From JAHEGP01 sp963751595 (GTDB lineage Bacteria > Pseudomonadota > Gammaproteobacteria > Pseudomonadales > JAHEGP01), in assembly GCA_963751595.1 (NCBI GenBank), contig CAVVVC010000001.1:1178001-1242000 (forward strand): a DNA stretch of 64,000 nt, in the 5' to 3' direction. Made by a program: the position numbers and the translations under genes. The notes under the pieces are model-generated. The model had not been told where the DNA came from. It saw nothing but the letters and a program-made list of their open reading frames with translations, and did no database searches. Positions 26,884 to 37,208 of this stretch are shown one piece after another. Position 1 is the first letter of the stretch; every line of letters starts with the position of its first letter.

Positions 26884-27759
26884 CTATAGCTGCCTGCACA
26901 ACTCGGCAATGGTGGCACTTGCCTGGTTGCCATAACTGCCACCAAACAGGTTGAAGTGGTTCAACTCATGGTAGAGGTTGTAGAGCGGTTTGCGCCGACC
27001 ATAGCCCTCGGCCAATGGCCACTGCTGCTGGTAGGCCGTGAGGAATTCCGGCCCAAAGCCGCCAAACATTTCCGTGAAAGCCAGGTCACACTCGCGATCG
27101 CCGTAATAACAGGCGGGATCGAACAGGACCGGCTCGCCGCTGGCCCGCAAAAAACCGGCGTTGCCGCTCCACAGATCGCCGTGCAGCAGCGAGGGCAGCG
27201 GCTGATAGCCTTCAAAAAACTGTTGCAGCCGGTCGAGCAAGTGGTCACCTTGGGGCAGTGCCAGGCCGCCACGCCGCGCTAGATCGATCTGAAAAGCCAG
27301 GCGCTGATCGCGAAAAAACCCGATCCAATCCGTGCATGGCGGATTCTTCTGCAGTGTCCTGCCGATGTAATTGTCGGCGTGCCAGCCGAACCATTGATTG
27401 GTGACGGCATGCAGTTTTGCCAGGGACCTGCCCATCTGCGCAAAGCTGCCGCGACTGGCCAGGGGCAAATACTCCAACACCAGGAAAGCTGTGCCGGAGG
27501 CTTCGCCCTGACAAACCGGTTGCGGCACGCGTATGGCGTTGGCCCGGCTGAGTACGGCCAGGGCCTCTGCTTCGCGACGAAACATGGTCGGCGAGTCAGC
27601 GCCCGGGTTTGCCTTGACAAAAAAACGGCGCCCGTCCCTGCCCCGAAGCTCCCAGGCATCATTGATGCAGCCACCACCGCGCCGCTCGCTGTGCAGCAGA
27701 TCAAACTGTGCCCCGGTGGCATCGGTAATCGCTTGGCAAAATGCGGCATGATCCAGCAC
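26884..27759 (-). CDS. fructosamine kinase family protein
   Basis: 291 residues. HSERRGGGCINDAWELRGRDGRRFFVKAN supplies the glycine-rich loop and the ATP-binding lysine, and SLLHGDLWSGNAGF is the aminoglycoside-phosphotransferase-type catalytic loop with HGDxxxxN. FDPACYYGDRECDLAFTEMFGG is the metal-binding and family-specific segment. Relatives phosphorylate ketosamines on glycated proteins, which leads to their repair. It is followed on the same strand by the phosphatase at 27766-28257, which lies 6 bases upstream in transcription, so the two are likely a pair. Confidence 0.9.
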   Translation of the reverse strand: MLDHAAFCQAITDATGAQFDLLHSERRGGGCINDAWELRGRDGRRFFVKANPGADSPTMFRREAEALAVLSRANAIRVPQPVCQGEASGTAFLVLEYLPLASRGSFAQMGRSLAKLHAVTNQWFGWHADNYIGRTLQKNPPCTDWIGFFRDQRLAFQIDLARRGGLALPQGDHLLDRLQQFFEGYQPLPSLLHGDLWSGNAGFLRASGEPVLFDPACYYGDRECDLAFTEMFGGFGPEFLTAYQQQWPLAEGYGRRKPLYNLYHELNHFNLFGGSYGNQASATIAELCRQL

Positions 27760-27765
27760 AACGCT

Positions 27766-28257
27766 TCAGCCGCTGTCAGCCAGCCGGGATGCAACGTGGT
27801 CCAGTAATCCCCCCACGCCGTCCTCCAGCAAATCGAGAACCCGCTCAAAACCCTCATCGCCGCCGTAGTAAGGATCGGGAACGTCCTCGATCGGCCCCAG
27901 GCTGCCGACAAAATCACCGAACAATCGCAGCTCGGAACTAGCGTCCGCGGGCTTGCGCAACTGCAGGTTCGCCAGGTTGTCACGATCCATCGCGACGATA
28001 AGGTCGAAGCGGTAAAAATCCTCGTCGGTCACCCTGCGGGCGCGACTGCACAATTCATAGCCTCGCAGGCCGGCATGATGGCGCATGCGGGCATCGGCCG
28101 GGCTGTTTTCGTGGTAACCAATCGTACCCGCAGAGTCGACGGTAACTCGATCGGCAAGGGCCGACTGCTTCAGGTGTCGCAGGAATACCGCCTCCCCCGC
28201 CGGAGAGCGGCAGATGTTGCCCATGCATACAAATAAGACAGATTGAACCATATTCAA
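27766..28257 (-). CDS. low-molecular-weight protein-tyrosine phosphatase
   Basis: 163 residues (161 if the second ATG is used). LFVCMGNICRSPAGEAVF is the CX5R(S) P-loop at the N-terminus, and EDVPDPYYGGDEGFERVLDLL carries the DPYY general-acid motif. It is a cytoplasmic phosphotyrosine phosphatase. The pairing with a fructosamine-kinase-family gene is, from memory, a recurrent bacterial arrangement and suggests that the two act in the same repair route. Confidence 0.92.
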   Translation of the reverse strand: MNMVQSVLFVCMGNICRSPAGEAVFLRHLKQSALADRVTVDSAGTIGYHENSPADARMRHHAGLRGYELCSRARRVTDEDFYRFDLIVAMDRDNLANLQLRKPADASSELRLFGDFVGSLGPIEDVPDPYYGGDEGFERVLDLLEDGVGGLLDHVASRLADSG

Positions 28258-29435
28258 CTATTCTGTATTTTTAAATTTCAAAGGATACAAGGTAGCATTT
28301 ATCCCATCGGATCCGATGAATCCCTGCGTTCCTGGCCGAATATTGTCCCATATCAACAACAAGACAAATACCAATGGGAGCCGAACCGCTCACTGTGTCC
28401 CGTATTTGTAAACTCCCGGTTTCACCGCGGGAACAGAGTATTCGCGACAGCAGATGTCTCTTTCCGAGAGTCACTGCCGGCAATCCAGGTTCCGGATTAC
28501 GCTGCGCAGTCTTGGGTTAAGGAGGAAACTCGAAAACCCTGGCGTTAGTCCAGGATGGACCCCGCAAGATATACCTGCCAGTCAGTTCCGATTCGCCTGA
28601 CTGCCTCATTTTCTCGTGCGCTTTCACGCTCTCAACTCGTGATTGTGCTGCGCTGCCGGGGCAGCGGCACGACCGGCGCAATCACAGACCAGGCTCTTCT
28701 CTGCGCCCTGCTTTGGGAAGAGGGCTCTGCCCCCTATTGTCTGCTCCCTTTTGTCATTGTCCTGCCAGGCGCCCAATCCCGCACCCGCCTCCACGCCCGC
28801 CCAGACGAGGAGCCCCACGAGAAGAGGCCACACAAGGTCCCGACGCCGGACGCGCAACAGGACAGACAGGCTGAGTACACGCATCGGCACAAAGACTCCG
28901 CTGAGTTAGTACCGAATTGATCAGAGTTGCCTAAGGTGAAAATATTTCAGGGTGGATTTTGAGTATCGCTGGCGTAGTGTCGGGGTGGAAAAACAGGGCC
29001 GCGGCTTGCAGCCTGCAATGGGCGGGACCTGGTGGGCAAGGACAACGGTGGTTCGGTGGATCTCGACTTCGGAGATGATGCGCTTTATGCTTGACCAACC
29101 AGCATGATGATTGGCGAGACCATGGCTCGACAGGAGCCAACGTCGTGACTGGCGTGACCCCGAGAATCGTGGAACACAGCGCGACTCCCCAACCCGCTCC
29201 CAGCATACAGAGACACTGGAACACCTCTGCGGTGATGCATGCCAACACCGGCGCTGCGATTCGTCTGTGGGTTAAAGCGGGCACCAAGACCGTCGCGCGG
29301 GGCGTCTTTGACGACGATGCGCCGGGATACTTGAGGAAGGAATATTGGGGCTTGGCGGCGACAGCGAACGAAGAGCACGTGGTGAGCTTTACGTACTTGG
29401 TCAAAACGATTTTTCGTCAGCGCAATGGGTGACAA
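28258..29435. other. long intergenic stretch with repeat debris
   Basis: No supported gene in about 1.2 kb. Bases 28897-28934 are a degenerate copy of the right end of the TTAA element (ACCGAATTGATCAGAGTTGCC). Bases 29047-29092 encode a short tail ending in GGSVDLDFGDDALYA and stop, which recurs at 51807-51860 and 33190-33215. The remainder shows short unrelated open frames only. Confidence 0.45.
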
Positions 29436-30036
29436 GTGATTTTGGAGGTTGGAGGCATCGGTGCCCGCGTATTTCTGCATGGGTTACTATTGACATCGAT
29501 ACTCGGCTGGTTTGCTACCACGCCAAACGCTTTCGCCGATGCGTCGAACAACCAGCAATCCGGCGCGGCGGCTGCCGCTGATAAGGCGAAAAATCAGGGT
29601 GAAAGCGATACCACTAGCAGCGCTGAAGAAGTCGCCGCGGAACTTGCAAACCCCAATACTACCCTGCAGTCAATGAATTCGAATTTCCACTATGTCGGTT
29701 ACCAGGATGACTTGCATATGACGCCGCTGACCAGAACGCGGCGCGAGGGAGCTTTCAGCCAGTTCTGCCCTTTCCGCTTGGAGATGGCGCCAACCAGTCC
29801 CTGCGATCGAGAATTGCGGTCATCTTCAAGCTGGACCTGCTAACGGCCAAACGGCTACGAATACCCGCTTTAACCTCGGCGATACGGGATTCGATGCCCC
29901 CCGGGGCACGTCGTTTCCTGGCGGGCTCTGACGAAGTCGATACCACCCTGACCGGCGAAACTCGCGTGGTACTGGAGAAAGGAGTACAACTCGTACTCAC
30001 CATTGGTAATTTTGATAACTGGAGCTGTCAATCATC
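29436..30036 (+). pseudogene. frameshifted outer-membrane protein gene remnant
   Basis: The frame starts with a signal peptide (ARVFLHGLLLTSILGW, cut near AFADA), then a low-complexity linker and AELANPNTTLQSMNSNFHYVGYQDDL. Near 29715 the frame shifts: the next frame reads LAYDAADQNAARGSFQPVLPFPLGDG and continues to about 30036. The combined order resembles the start of exported beta-barrel proteins that use an NPNxxLxSxxxxxxYxxxxGDLP opening. A family name is not certain. Only about 200 codons remain and pldA begins directly after. Confidence 0.55.
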
Positions 30037-31077
30037 ATGAGATATAGAGTGCCTTTGCGTTCCGTCAGTTTGCTGGCTTTGTTCGTTGCTCCCTCTCCAG
30101 TTGCTTCCCTGGCCAGCGCGGCCAGCGTGCCCAGCGACCAGGAGACGTGCATACTCAAGGCCGTCGCCATGGCCGAGGACTCCACCAGCATTGGGGACAT
30201 CCGCCGGTCCTGTGCAGATAGCACAGGACCGGCATCGACAACAGAAAAACCGGTGGCTGTCTCAGTGCCAGTGTATGAACAACAGGACATTATCGAGGCT
30301 CGTTATGCCACCGAGGCACAGATCGAGGATCGGCCGTTCGCGATCACGCCGAGCTACCCCAATTACATTCTCTACACGGTCATGGATCAGCCCAATCAGG
30401 CGCCCTTCGAAGACCAGACCGACACGGTCAATCCTGTGCAGGACAGCGAAATGCAGTTCCAGCTCAGCATCAAAGCGCCGGTATGGCGGCATATGTTTGG
30501 AACCAATTTCGACACCTACGTTGCTTACACCGCAAGGTCATACTGGCAGCTTTTCAATGATGATTTCTCTGCGCCGTTTCGGGAGACCAACTACGAACCC
30601 GAAATCTATGTGCGAGACTTCAACAATTATGATTTTCTGGGGCTGAAGATTTCCGGCTGGTCCCTGGGCTTCAACCACCAGTCGAACGGGCAGAGCCAGC
30701 GGTTTTCCAGGAGCTGGAATCGCATCATGGCCAAAGGCGGCATATCCATCACCGACGACCTGGCTGTCCTGGTCAGGGCCTGGTACCGTCTCCCGGAGGA
30801 TGAGGAGGATGACGACAACCCTGGAATGTATCGCTACTATGGGTACGGTGACCTGCGCGCGGTCTGGGCGCCCAATCGCAACACGTTTACCGCAATGCTG
30901 CGCCCCGGCACTCAGGAGACATCCTTCGAACTGACCTGGAGCTACCCCATCAGCAAGGTATTTCGCATCTATGCGCAATACTATAACGGCTTTGGTGAAA
31001 GTCTGCTGGACTACGATTACGAAATGGAGCGCTTCGGCATTGGCATTGCCATTAACGACTATCTTCAGCGTTTCTGA
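30037..31077 (+). CDS. pldA: outer-membrane phospholipase A (OMPLA)
   Basis: 346 residues. A signal peptide covers residues 1-29. GFNHQSNGQSQRFSRSWNR carries the catalytic His214, Ser216 and Asn228, with spacing identical to His142, Ser144 and Asn156 of E. coli OMPLA. The barrel strands end with a C-terminal phenylalanine (DYLQRF), as for BAM substrates. The protein has an N-terminal extension of about 70 residues compared with E. coli PldA. It hydrolyses phospholipids that appear in the outer leaflet. It starts at the end of the broken outer-membrane protein gene, so its promoter may lie within that remnant. Confidence 0.93.
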   Translation: MRYRVPLRSVSLLALFVAPSPVASLASAASVPSDQETCILKAVAMAEDSTSIGDIRRSCADSTGPASTTEKPVAVSVPVYEQQDIIEARYATEAQIEDRPFAITPSYPNYILYTVMDQPNQAPFEDQTDTVNPVQDSEMQFQLSIKAPVWRHMFGTNFDTYVAYTARSYWQLFNDDFSAPFRETNYEPEIYVRDFNNYDFLGLKISGWSLGFNHQSNGQSQRFSRSWNRIMAKGGISITDDLAVLVRAWYRLPEDEEDDDNPGMYRYYGYGDLRAVWAPNRNTFTAMLRPGTQETSFELTWSYPISKVFRIYAQYYNGFGESLLDYDYEMERFGIGIAINDYLQRF

Positions 31078-31484
31078 TCGTCCACAGCTCGCCGCTTTTG
31101 CGTCCGGGTGAGATTTTCTGGACGGGCAGAATACATGCGAACAAGCAATCAATATTTCGAAAACGAAAATAGGGAGATGTCTGGATGAGATGGTTGCCAA
31201 CATCGGCCGGCTGCTGCCACTCGACTCTCTCCATGGTCCACTTCGGCGCATCCATCTTCAAGCAAATTATCCCCGTGGGCCCCGATGGTCTTGGCCACTG
31301 GCTCAAAAGTGATGTGCCTGGCCGCCATATCTCACCGATATTTGGCCGAACGGATTATGTAACGGCATGGCGGAGCGCCGCCCGGCCGATGAACCTCGGT
31401 CGACACCCCGGCGTGCAGCGAGAAGCCGGTGGCTATTCGACGCTATCGTGAATACCGCCGTGAATAATCTGCAGGAACATGGTG
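31078..31484. other. intergenic region with solo repeat arm
   Basis: Bases 31321-31343 (GCCGCCATATCTCACCGATATTT) are the left arm of the palindromic repeat at 26.6 kb without a matching right arm. Nothing else is recognisable between the convergent pldA and hydrolase genes. Confidence 0.5.
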
Positions 31485-32939
31485 CTAATCGAGTTCGATA
31501 AACGCCAGGGTGCGATTTTCCATGTAGGAATAGAAAGGATTCCAGCGCAGTCTCAACAGGGCGTCCGCGCTGACCGCCAGGGCGCCCCGTTCGCCGCGCA
31601 TGGCGATATCACCCAAGCGGATGCCTGGGCTGGATTCGACAGGTCGCCCACCGTACAGCGGGTCATCCGGGGGAAAGGGCAGCGCCACATGGGAGAGGGA
31701 GTAGACGCCGGGTGGCCAGCGCAGTCCGAGGGGTTCCTTACTGAATTGATCCTGGCCCGGCCGCCAATGGCGCGCCTCTACATCCGGAACCTGCTCATTT
31801 TGATTGGTCACCAGCGTCAGCCCGAAGGCGTCCCGTGGCGCCTGCTGCAGCGCGGCCAGCATATCGTCCGGACGCCAGCGCAGGATGTCCTCTATGCCCG
31901 CCTTCCGGTTGATATCGAACAGCACCAATTCGTGACCGCCCGGGCTGAGGCGATTAAACAGGCTGCTCACCAGGGCCGGTGCCTGAACCGTGGAATCGAT
32001 CACCGAGGAGAAAGCCAGTACCGGCGGTATACCCGACAATCCTCCGCTCTCGCCGAGCCTGTTGATTTCACGCTGAATTTCCCGGGTAATGCGATGGGAA
32101 ACATCGCCCGCGTTCACCGCAAACGAGCCATACTTGAATGGCTCGTATTCCGGCAGGATGTCGTTCCAAGCCAGTTTTTCCATGCCGAGTAGGTGGCCCA
32201 AGCGGGCCTGCCAAACGGCAAACGCCGCAACTGGGGTGACGCCGATCTCCGGCGACAGCAGGACCAGCCCGGCGATCTCCGGCGAACCATAGGTGTCAAG
32301 GTTTGCCAGGGTGTAATGCACGGCAAGCGCCGCCCCGTTAGAGTATCCGACGATATAAATGGGGGCATCCGGCACCGTTGCGGACAGGTAACGGACAGCG
32401 AGACGTACCGCGGCGGCCATGTCCTGCCAGGTCACCTCCACCAAACCGGCAGGAGCCGTACCGTGGCCGGGTATCCTCAGACCGAGTGTGGTTGCCCCCG
32501 CGGCGTGCAATCGCTCACCCAGATGGCGCAGACTGTAGGGTGCGTCGGAGAGGCCGTGCAGAAGGAGCACCGATGCCCTCGGCGCCTTCGCCTTCAGCAG
32601 GAAACTGCGATTCCAGTTCCGCGGCCAGCGTCCAGGATCAGCCAGGCTACCTCGCTGGTAACGGTTGATTTTCAGGCCATGGGCTGGCCCTGTTTGGGCG
32701 TATATCAGCTCATCGAGTTGTCGAAAGAGCCTCTCCTCGAGCGCGAGGTACTCGTCAAAACTGGCAACCCGCGAATCTGCCGTGAATTCCTCGTCCAGTT
32801 CGACTGTGTGCCAAAGCGACAGATCCGGCCTATTGTCAAGATACAGGATGAAAACAAGCACCAGAGTCAAAAACGCACCGGCTACAGCGTTCAACGCGGT
32901 CCTGGCGAGCGAAACCGTGAAGCCTAATCTGTTGATCAT
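31485..32939 (-). CDS. membrane-anchored alpha/beta-hydrolase
   Basis: 484 residues. A single N-terminal membrane helix (about 19-34) precedes a linker and an alpha/beta-hydrolase domain. LLLHGLSDAPYSLRHLG is the oxyanion-hole region, and IVGYSNGAALAVHY the nucleophile elbow with Ser200. Candidates for the acid and histidine are SSVIDSTV and YSLSHVALPFP. The catalytic domain probably sits in the periplasm; lipase or esterase activity is inferred. It stands alone with convergent pldA on one side and repeat debris on the other. Confidence 0.8.
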   Translation of the reverse strand: MINRLGFTVSLARTALNAVAGAFLTLVLVFILYLDNRPDLSLWHTVELDEEFTADSRVASFDEYLALEERLFRQLDELIYAQTGPAHGLKINRYQRGSLADPGRWPRNWNRSFLLKAKAPRASVLLLHGLSDAPYSLRHLGERLHAAGATTLGLRIPGHGTAPAGLVEVTWQDMAAAVRLAVRYLSATVPDAPIYIVGYSNGAALAVHYTLANLDTYGSPEIAGLVLLSPEIGVTPVAAFAVWQARLGHLLGMEKLAWNDILPEYEPFKYGSFAVNAGDVSHRITREIQREINRLGESGGLSGIPPVLAFSSVIDSTVQAPALVSSLFNRLSPGGHELVLFDINRKAGIEDILRWRPDDMLAALQQAPRDAFGLTLVTNQNEQVPDVEARHWRPGQDQFSKEPLGLRWPPGVYSLSHVALPFPPDDPLYGGRPVESSPGIRLGDIAMRGERGALAVSADALLRLRWNPFYSYMENRTLAFIELD

Positions 32940-33706
32940 CGATCTGGTATTACCTGCATTCAGCGCACAAATGTTATCCCGCAGCGGCGCCGGCCGCCCG
33001 GCGAAGGGCTAGTCCATGATAGGGATCGGGGCAGTCAATATGCATCTGGTGACTTCCTGGCGCCGTTGGCCAATACGCCCCGCTCAACGCCTGTGGTAAT
33101 CCCAACATTCGATCGGGACGGATCACCCGCTGGTAAACCGCGCTCGGCAATCTGCCGACCGGGTTTAGGAAGCATTAGGCATATCCCCCCCTTAGTGAAC
33201 ATCCACCGAACCGCCGTCACTACCCCCTCCCCTCCAAATCCAGCTCATTTCGCCACCAACTCACCCTCGACGCACCGGGTTTCAACCACTTTCAGCCCAA
33301 TTCTTGGCATCAGGCCAATAGCAGACCCGACACTGCCAAAAAGGAAGCAGCAAAAACAGAGGAGAGCATTCTGGATTCAACCACGCTTTGCAGGATATCA
33401 CGGCGCTAAGCCTGAGGTGACACCGAATTAATCAGAGGTGCCTTAATTTGTTCTTGGGACGGGTTTTCTGCGCTCCGCCAGTGCCGCTTCCATATCATCG
33501 ATTATCTGCTGCACCATGTGCTTGAGGCCGTCAGTGACACTGAAGAGCTACCGGGAAAAGGAGAGCCGGTACCAGCACTTGATGCGCAGTAACCCGGCAG
33601 AGGACTGACGGCATGCACCAGCGCTTTGAGTTCAGCGACGTTGGGCGCTTTTACCCGGTGCAAGCGTAAGCCTCCATAGTCGTTCTCCACATACACGCCG
33701 GCTGGA
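32940..33706. other. intergenic region made of mobile-element debris
   Basis: On the minus strand, 33190-33262 matches 51830-51905 (ACGGCGGTTCG-TGGATG and a flanking AATGxGC-GG-TTTGG stretch), so both are pieces of one repeat. 33446-33540 reads as a protein tail (HMVQQIIDDMEAALAERRKPVPRTN) whose stop is created by the TTAA junction. 33640-33741 reads LRLHRVKAPNVAELKALVHAVS, which resembles part of an IS91-like transposase. None can be called as an intact gene. Confidence 0.4.
33382..33442. repeat. solo right end of the TTAA-flanked element
   Basis: Near-identical to the last 61 bases of the element at 7117-7438, ending in ATCAGAGGTGCC and followed by TTAA (33443-33446). No left inverted repeat is found within the preceding 400 bases, so the element is truncated. 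Confidence 0.8.
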
Positions 33707-35196
33707 TCATCGGCTGTCCGGCAATTGTCGACTTTGGGCAAGATGCGTTTTTATTTTTCCTGAACTCAATTCAACCTCGAGGTTGTCCAGGTCTAGGTCG
33801 GCCACCAACCTGCGAAACTCCGGGTTAGCCAGCAGCAACTCGCCTGCGATTTCGATCAGCGCATCTACCTGCTCGTCGCTAAGGTAGAAAGAGGTGGGGA
33901 TGCTGTTGAAGAACTCCTGCCTTGCCGGGTCGCTGACCTGACTCAGCCCCAGATGGATAAAATAGGTTTCCACCGGGTGCTCGGGCTTCGATAGCTCCCG
34001 GCTCAGTTCAGCGAGCGACTGCTGTGTTAATGCCAGCGTGGCGGCTTTGTAGCGATTCAGTTGCACGCTGCTCATGGCGTCGATGACCTCCGTCAGGTGC
34101 GGCGTTTGATTCGTACGATTCATATCGTAACTGGGCTCCGTGGAGGCATCGACGATGACCACCGCTACACGGCGCGGTGGCTTTCTTTCGTTCCGGCGAA
34201 AATAATTTTTCACGCCGCCGTCCCATACGCTAAGGTTTCGGAGCGCGCGCACACCGAGATTATCCGTAATGCCGCCATCAACCAAGTGCACATAGGGACG
34301 CGCTTCCTTGTCCGAGTAGCTCTCGATCGCCTGTAGTTCCATCTCCAGTTGAGGGTGCCCCGCAACAGCGGCGCGGGCATACTCCTGGGGTACTGAACTC
34401 CGGTCTTGGCAGTTGGCAAAGTTCCGCAGAACCACCGGCGTGAACAGACCCGGTACTGCCGAGGAGGCTGTCACTGCCCTTGCGACCGGAAAGTCCAGGA
34501 TGTCAGAGCAAAGCAGATCGAAGTAGTCCTGGGTAAACCAGATGCTGTTACCAGCCGCCAGGTCCGAGGCGTTTACCAGGACCAATGGTCCCCCGGTTTT
34601 TAGCATGTCGGCGTACGTGGCCCCATGAAACATATTCTCTTCGTAGTACTCGACAGCCAACTCGGTCCGGCCGAATGGTTTGAACCAGTTTAGGGGGTTG
34701 CTGAGACGGTGCAGGAGACCACCTTGGATATCCTTGCGCAGAAACACAGCCTCATAGTCCGTGAAAATCCTGTCTCCATGGAGACCATAGTAAACCGACG
34801 TAAAACTGCCGCCGGAGACAGAACTGATAGCATCCACGGCGTCCAGCAGCCGGACTTCTCCCTGGCTGGTTTCGATCGTGACGTTCCGCAATGCCTTTAG
34901 TACGCCGTAGGACAGGGCGGCAGCCCGGGTTCCACCGCCCGAAAACGCGAGGATGAAAGAGTTCTCTCCCTTGGCGAAACGGGGCTGGAATGCTCTGACT
35001 GAATAGGTCGAGGCTGACTCACCGGGAGTGAGCGCGGTATTTTCGATTCTTCATAGGAGGCGCAACCGGCCAGTGCGACGATGGCGCCGCACAATACCAT
35101 TGCCCTAGTGAAGATCCGCCACAGCCTCGATACCACTTCCGTCGATCCGCCATCTGGTATTTTCCGAATCATCAAGTCGGTTTCGTGCTGGGCCAT
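33707..35196 (-). pseudogene. patatin-like phospholipase lipoprotein, frameshifted near its start
   Basis: A lipoprotein signal (AMVLCGAIVALAGCASYEES) is open from about 35196 and belongs in front of the patatin domain, but the frame shifts near 35040-35060. The downstream frame then reads FAKGENSFILAFSGGGTRAAAL (oxyanion-hole motif), SSVSGGSF (nucleophile serine) and HLVDGGITDNLG (catalytic Asp), and ends at 33707. The downstream frame has no plausible start before the glycine-rich motif, so the gene is broken unless the frameshift is a sequencing error or recoding. The intact protein would be about 490 residues and act as a membrane-attached lipase. Confidence 0.75.
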
Positions 35197-35416
35197 ATTT
35201 CGGTTAGTCCTAGGATCCCGTGGATTGATAAGCCTTGCCACGCTGGCAGTTTCTGACCGATTTCCCGATCGAAGGGCATGCTGCGTTCCGGCACCGTAGA
35301 TTACGTGAATAAGCTTGTCGATTTCTACTCCCATTATGACCGTTTAGTGTCCTGGATTGATCGTCCGTTACCCACCGCCCCGACCGCGGACACTCGCTGC
35401 GCAGTCCATCAGATGA

Positions 35417-35584
35417 TTACCGGGCAGAGCTTCTGCACAGATGATCAGAAATCGAAAACTGATACCAGCTCGCGGTGGTACTGTCCATGTCACCGAGGAC
35501 GACTTTCAGGGAGATAGGCAGGGCACCCCACAAAATGGCGGTGAGCAGCGAATAAAGCAGGCCAGGTTTCCAATTAGTTGCCAT
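35417..35584 (-). pseudogene. N-terminal fragment of an EamA/DMT-family transporter
   Basis: About 55 residues. MATNWKPGLLYSLLTAILWG and ALPISLKVVLGDMDSTTASWY match the first membrane helix and following loop of EamA (drug/metabolite) transporters, which normally have ten helices over about 300 residues. The frame then leaves the family and stops. It is a truncated remnant with no obvious remainder in the window. Confidence 0.6.
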
Positions 35585-35772
35585 TGCTCGCCCGCCAAGT
35601 ATACATTGCGATAGCTCATCCCCAAACCTGGCGCCACCAAGCCACCTGGAAAGAACAGCGAAGGCGCTCGGGATAACGCCGATAATCCCTGAAGTCCAAA
35701 GCCACCGAATCACCCCCTCCAATAACGCCAGCTTGGAGGGCAATGGGCTTATGCCGGTCAACACTTGACGCA

Positions 35773-35818
35773 CACGCCGAAAAAGCGATTGCCGAATCGG
35801 TGAGATAGGGCGGTTAGT
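35773..35818. repeat. solo right arm of the palindromic repeat
   Basis: CACGCCGAAAAAGCGATTGC followed by the CGAATCGGTGAGAT-GGCGGTTAG arm matches 26799-26843 with only a few differences. No left arm is present nearby. Confidence 0.7.
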
Positions 35819-35839
35819 CCAATTGGCAGAAGGCGGTCA

Positions 35840-36448
35840 TCATAACCTCTCGAAGTTATAAACATTCGACAGCACCCGAGATGGGTGCACGCATCTCAGG
35901 GTTCCGAAAATCGGGGCGCACCACACTGTAATAGGCAGACACAGCGGCGATATCCTCGTCGTTGAGCTGTCGACGTCCTCGTCGCAGAAGACGCAGGCCC
36001 CGCTGACTGTCTGGTAGGTGTAATTGCGGCCCACGACGCCCGCTCCGGTTGCCGGATCGTAGGGTTTACCGATACCCGAAAGGAGCAGCATGCGCACATT
36101 ATTTAATGCGAAGGTGCTGACGATAACCAATGCCGCCGGCTGGAATATCTCCTCGCCCGCGGCATGGATATAGGTCACACCGGTCGCGTTTCCTCCATCC
36201 TTATCGAGGTTCACACGCAGCACCTGCGATTGCGTCCCAAGTTCAAAACGATCGCTTTTCAGCAGGGCCGGCAGCACCGTTGTCTGCGGGCTGGCCTCCG
36301 CCCTGTGCTCGCAACCGTAGCGCTCGCAGAAGCCGCACATCACGCAGGCCTCCATGGTCACCCCAAGGGGGTTGGTATAGCGCTGCGACATGGTGCAGGA
36401 GGGCAGCGGAAATGGCTTGTAGCCAAGACTCTCGGCACTTTGGTGATG
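35840..36448 (-). pseudogene. internal fragment of a GMC-family oxidoreductase
   Basis: About 200 codons open from 36448 to the stop at 35840. AESLGYKPFPLPSCTMSQRY, CVMCGFCERYGC and NNVRMLLLSGIGKPYDP resemble the FAD subunit of gluconate-2-dehydrogenase-like GMC enzymes, which are about 550-600 residues. The FAD-binding N-terminus is missing beyond an in-frame TGA, and the C-terminus is lost after FCDEDVDSS, where the sequence shifts into unrelated residues. It is flanked by a repeat arm on one side and a transporter fragment on the other. Confidence 0.7.
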
Positions 36449-36596
36449 TCAGAAGTTACGGCGGACCTTCCGAAATCCTGCCGGGACAGGGGAACAGAGC
36501 GCTGCAATATCGGCGTGGGTATGCAGAACCGGGACAAGCCAGAGAGAGACAGACCCATGATCGCGGAGTTCTCCAGGCTGATACCGGCGCTGTGAG

Positions 36597-37208
36597 CTAA
36601 TCGGCCTGTTCCAGCAGCCACAGGCCAAGCAGCTTGTATACGATGGAGAGCACCACGGCCCCTGCGAACAGCCCGATAATACCCCACATGATCATGCCGC
36701 CGATGGCGCCGAACAGAATAATAGGCATCGGGATGTCCAGACCGCGCCCCATCATCATCGGCTTGAGAATACTGTCGCTGAAGCCGGCAATAGCCATATA
36801 CACGGCAAAAACAATCGCCCAGGTAGGCTCCATAATGGAGAATGCGTAGACGATAATCGGGATCAGCAGCAGTGGCAACTGGGCAATCGCGACGATGAGT
36901 ACGATCACACTGATTATGGGCGCGCCCGGAATATCCGCTACGAACAGTCCGATGGTCACCAGCAACGTCTGGATAATTGCAACACCGATGACCCCCTGCA
37001 GTACGTTGCGCACGGTGGCGACGATCATTGGGGCCCACTGGCCACCCGGGTCCAGACCGCCCACGCGCACGAAAAATCGTTTGGCGGCAGTGCCGCAATG
37101 GATAATGCCTGACACGAATAGCACATGGTATCGATAGCGACGCATCGCAGACCGAGTTCCGTTAGCGCCCTCAGCGCTTACGCGCTGCGAGAAAGCGGGT
37201 GGGTACAT
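36597..37208 (-). pseudogene. C-terminal half of an AI-2E family (PerM/YdiK-like) transporter
   Basis: ATVRNVLQGVIGVAIIQTLL, FSIMEPTWAIVFAVYMAIAGFSDSILKPMMMGRG and PMPIILFGAIGGMIMWGIIGLFAGAVVLSI are the conserved C-terminal helices of AI-2E transporters, normally about 350 residues. Family resemblance begins near 37140. The N-terminal helices are absent and the open frame runs into the end of the SDR gene. A deletion that joined it to the SDR gene is the likely cause. A short membrane protein might still be made. Confidence 0.65.

Noticed and set aside
29091..29432. 113-codon plus-strand frame
   Set aside because: It lies in repeat debris, has no motif or ribosome-binding site, and is overlapped by equally long antisense frames.
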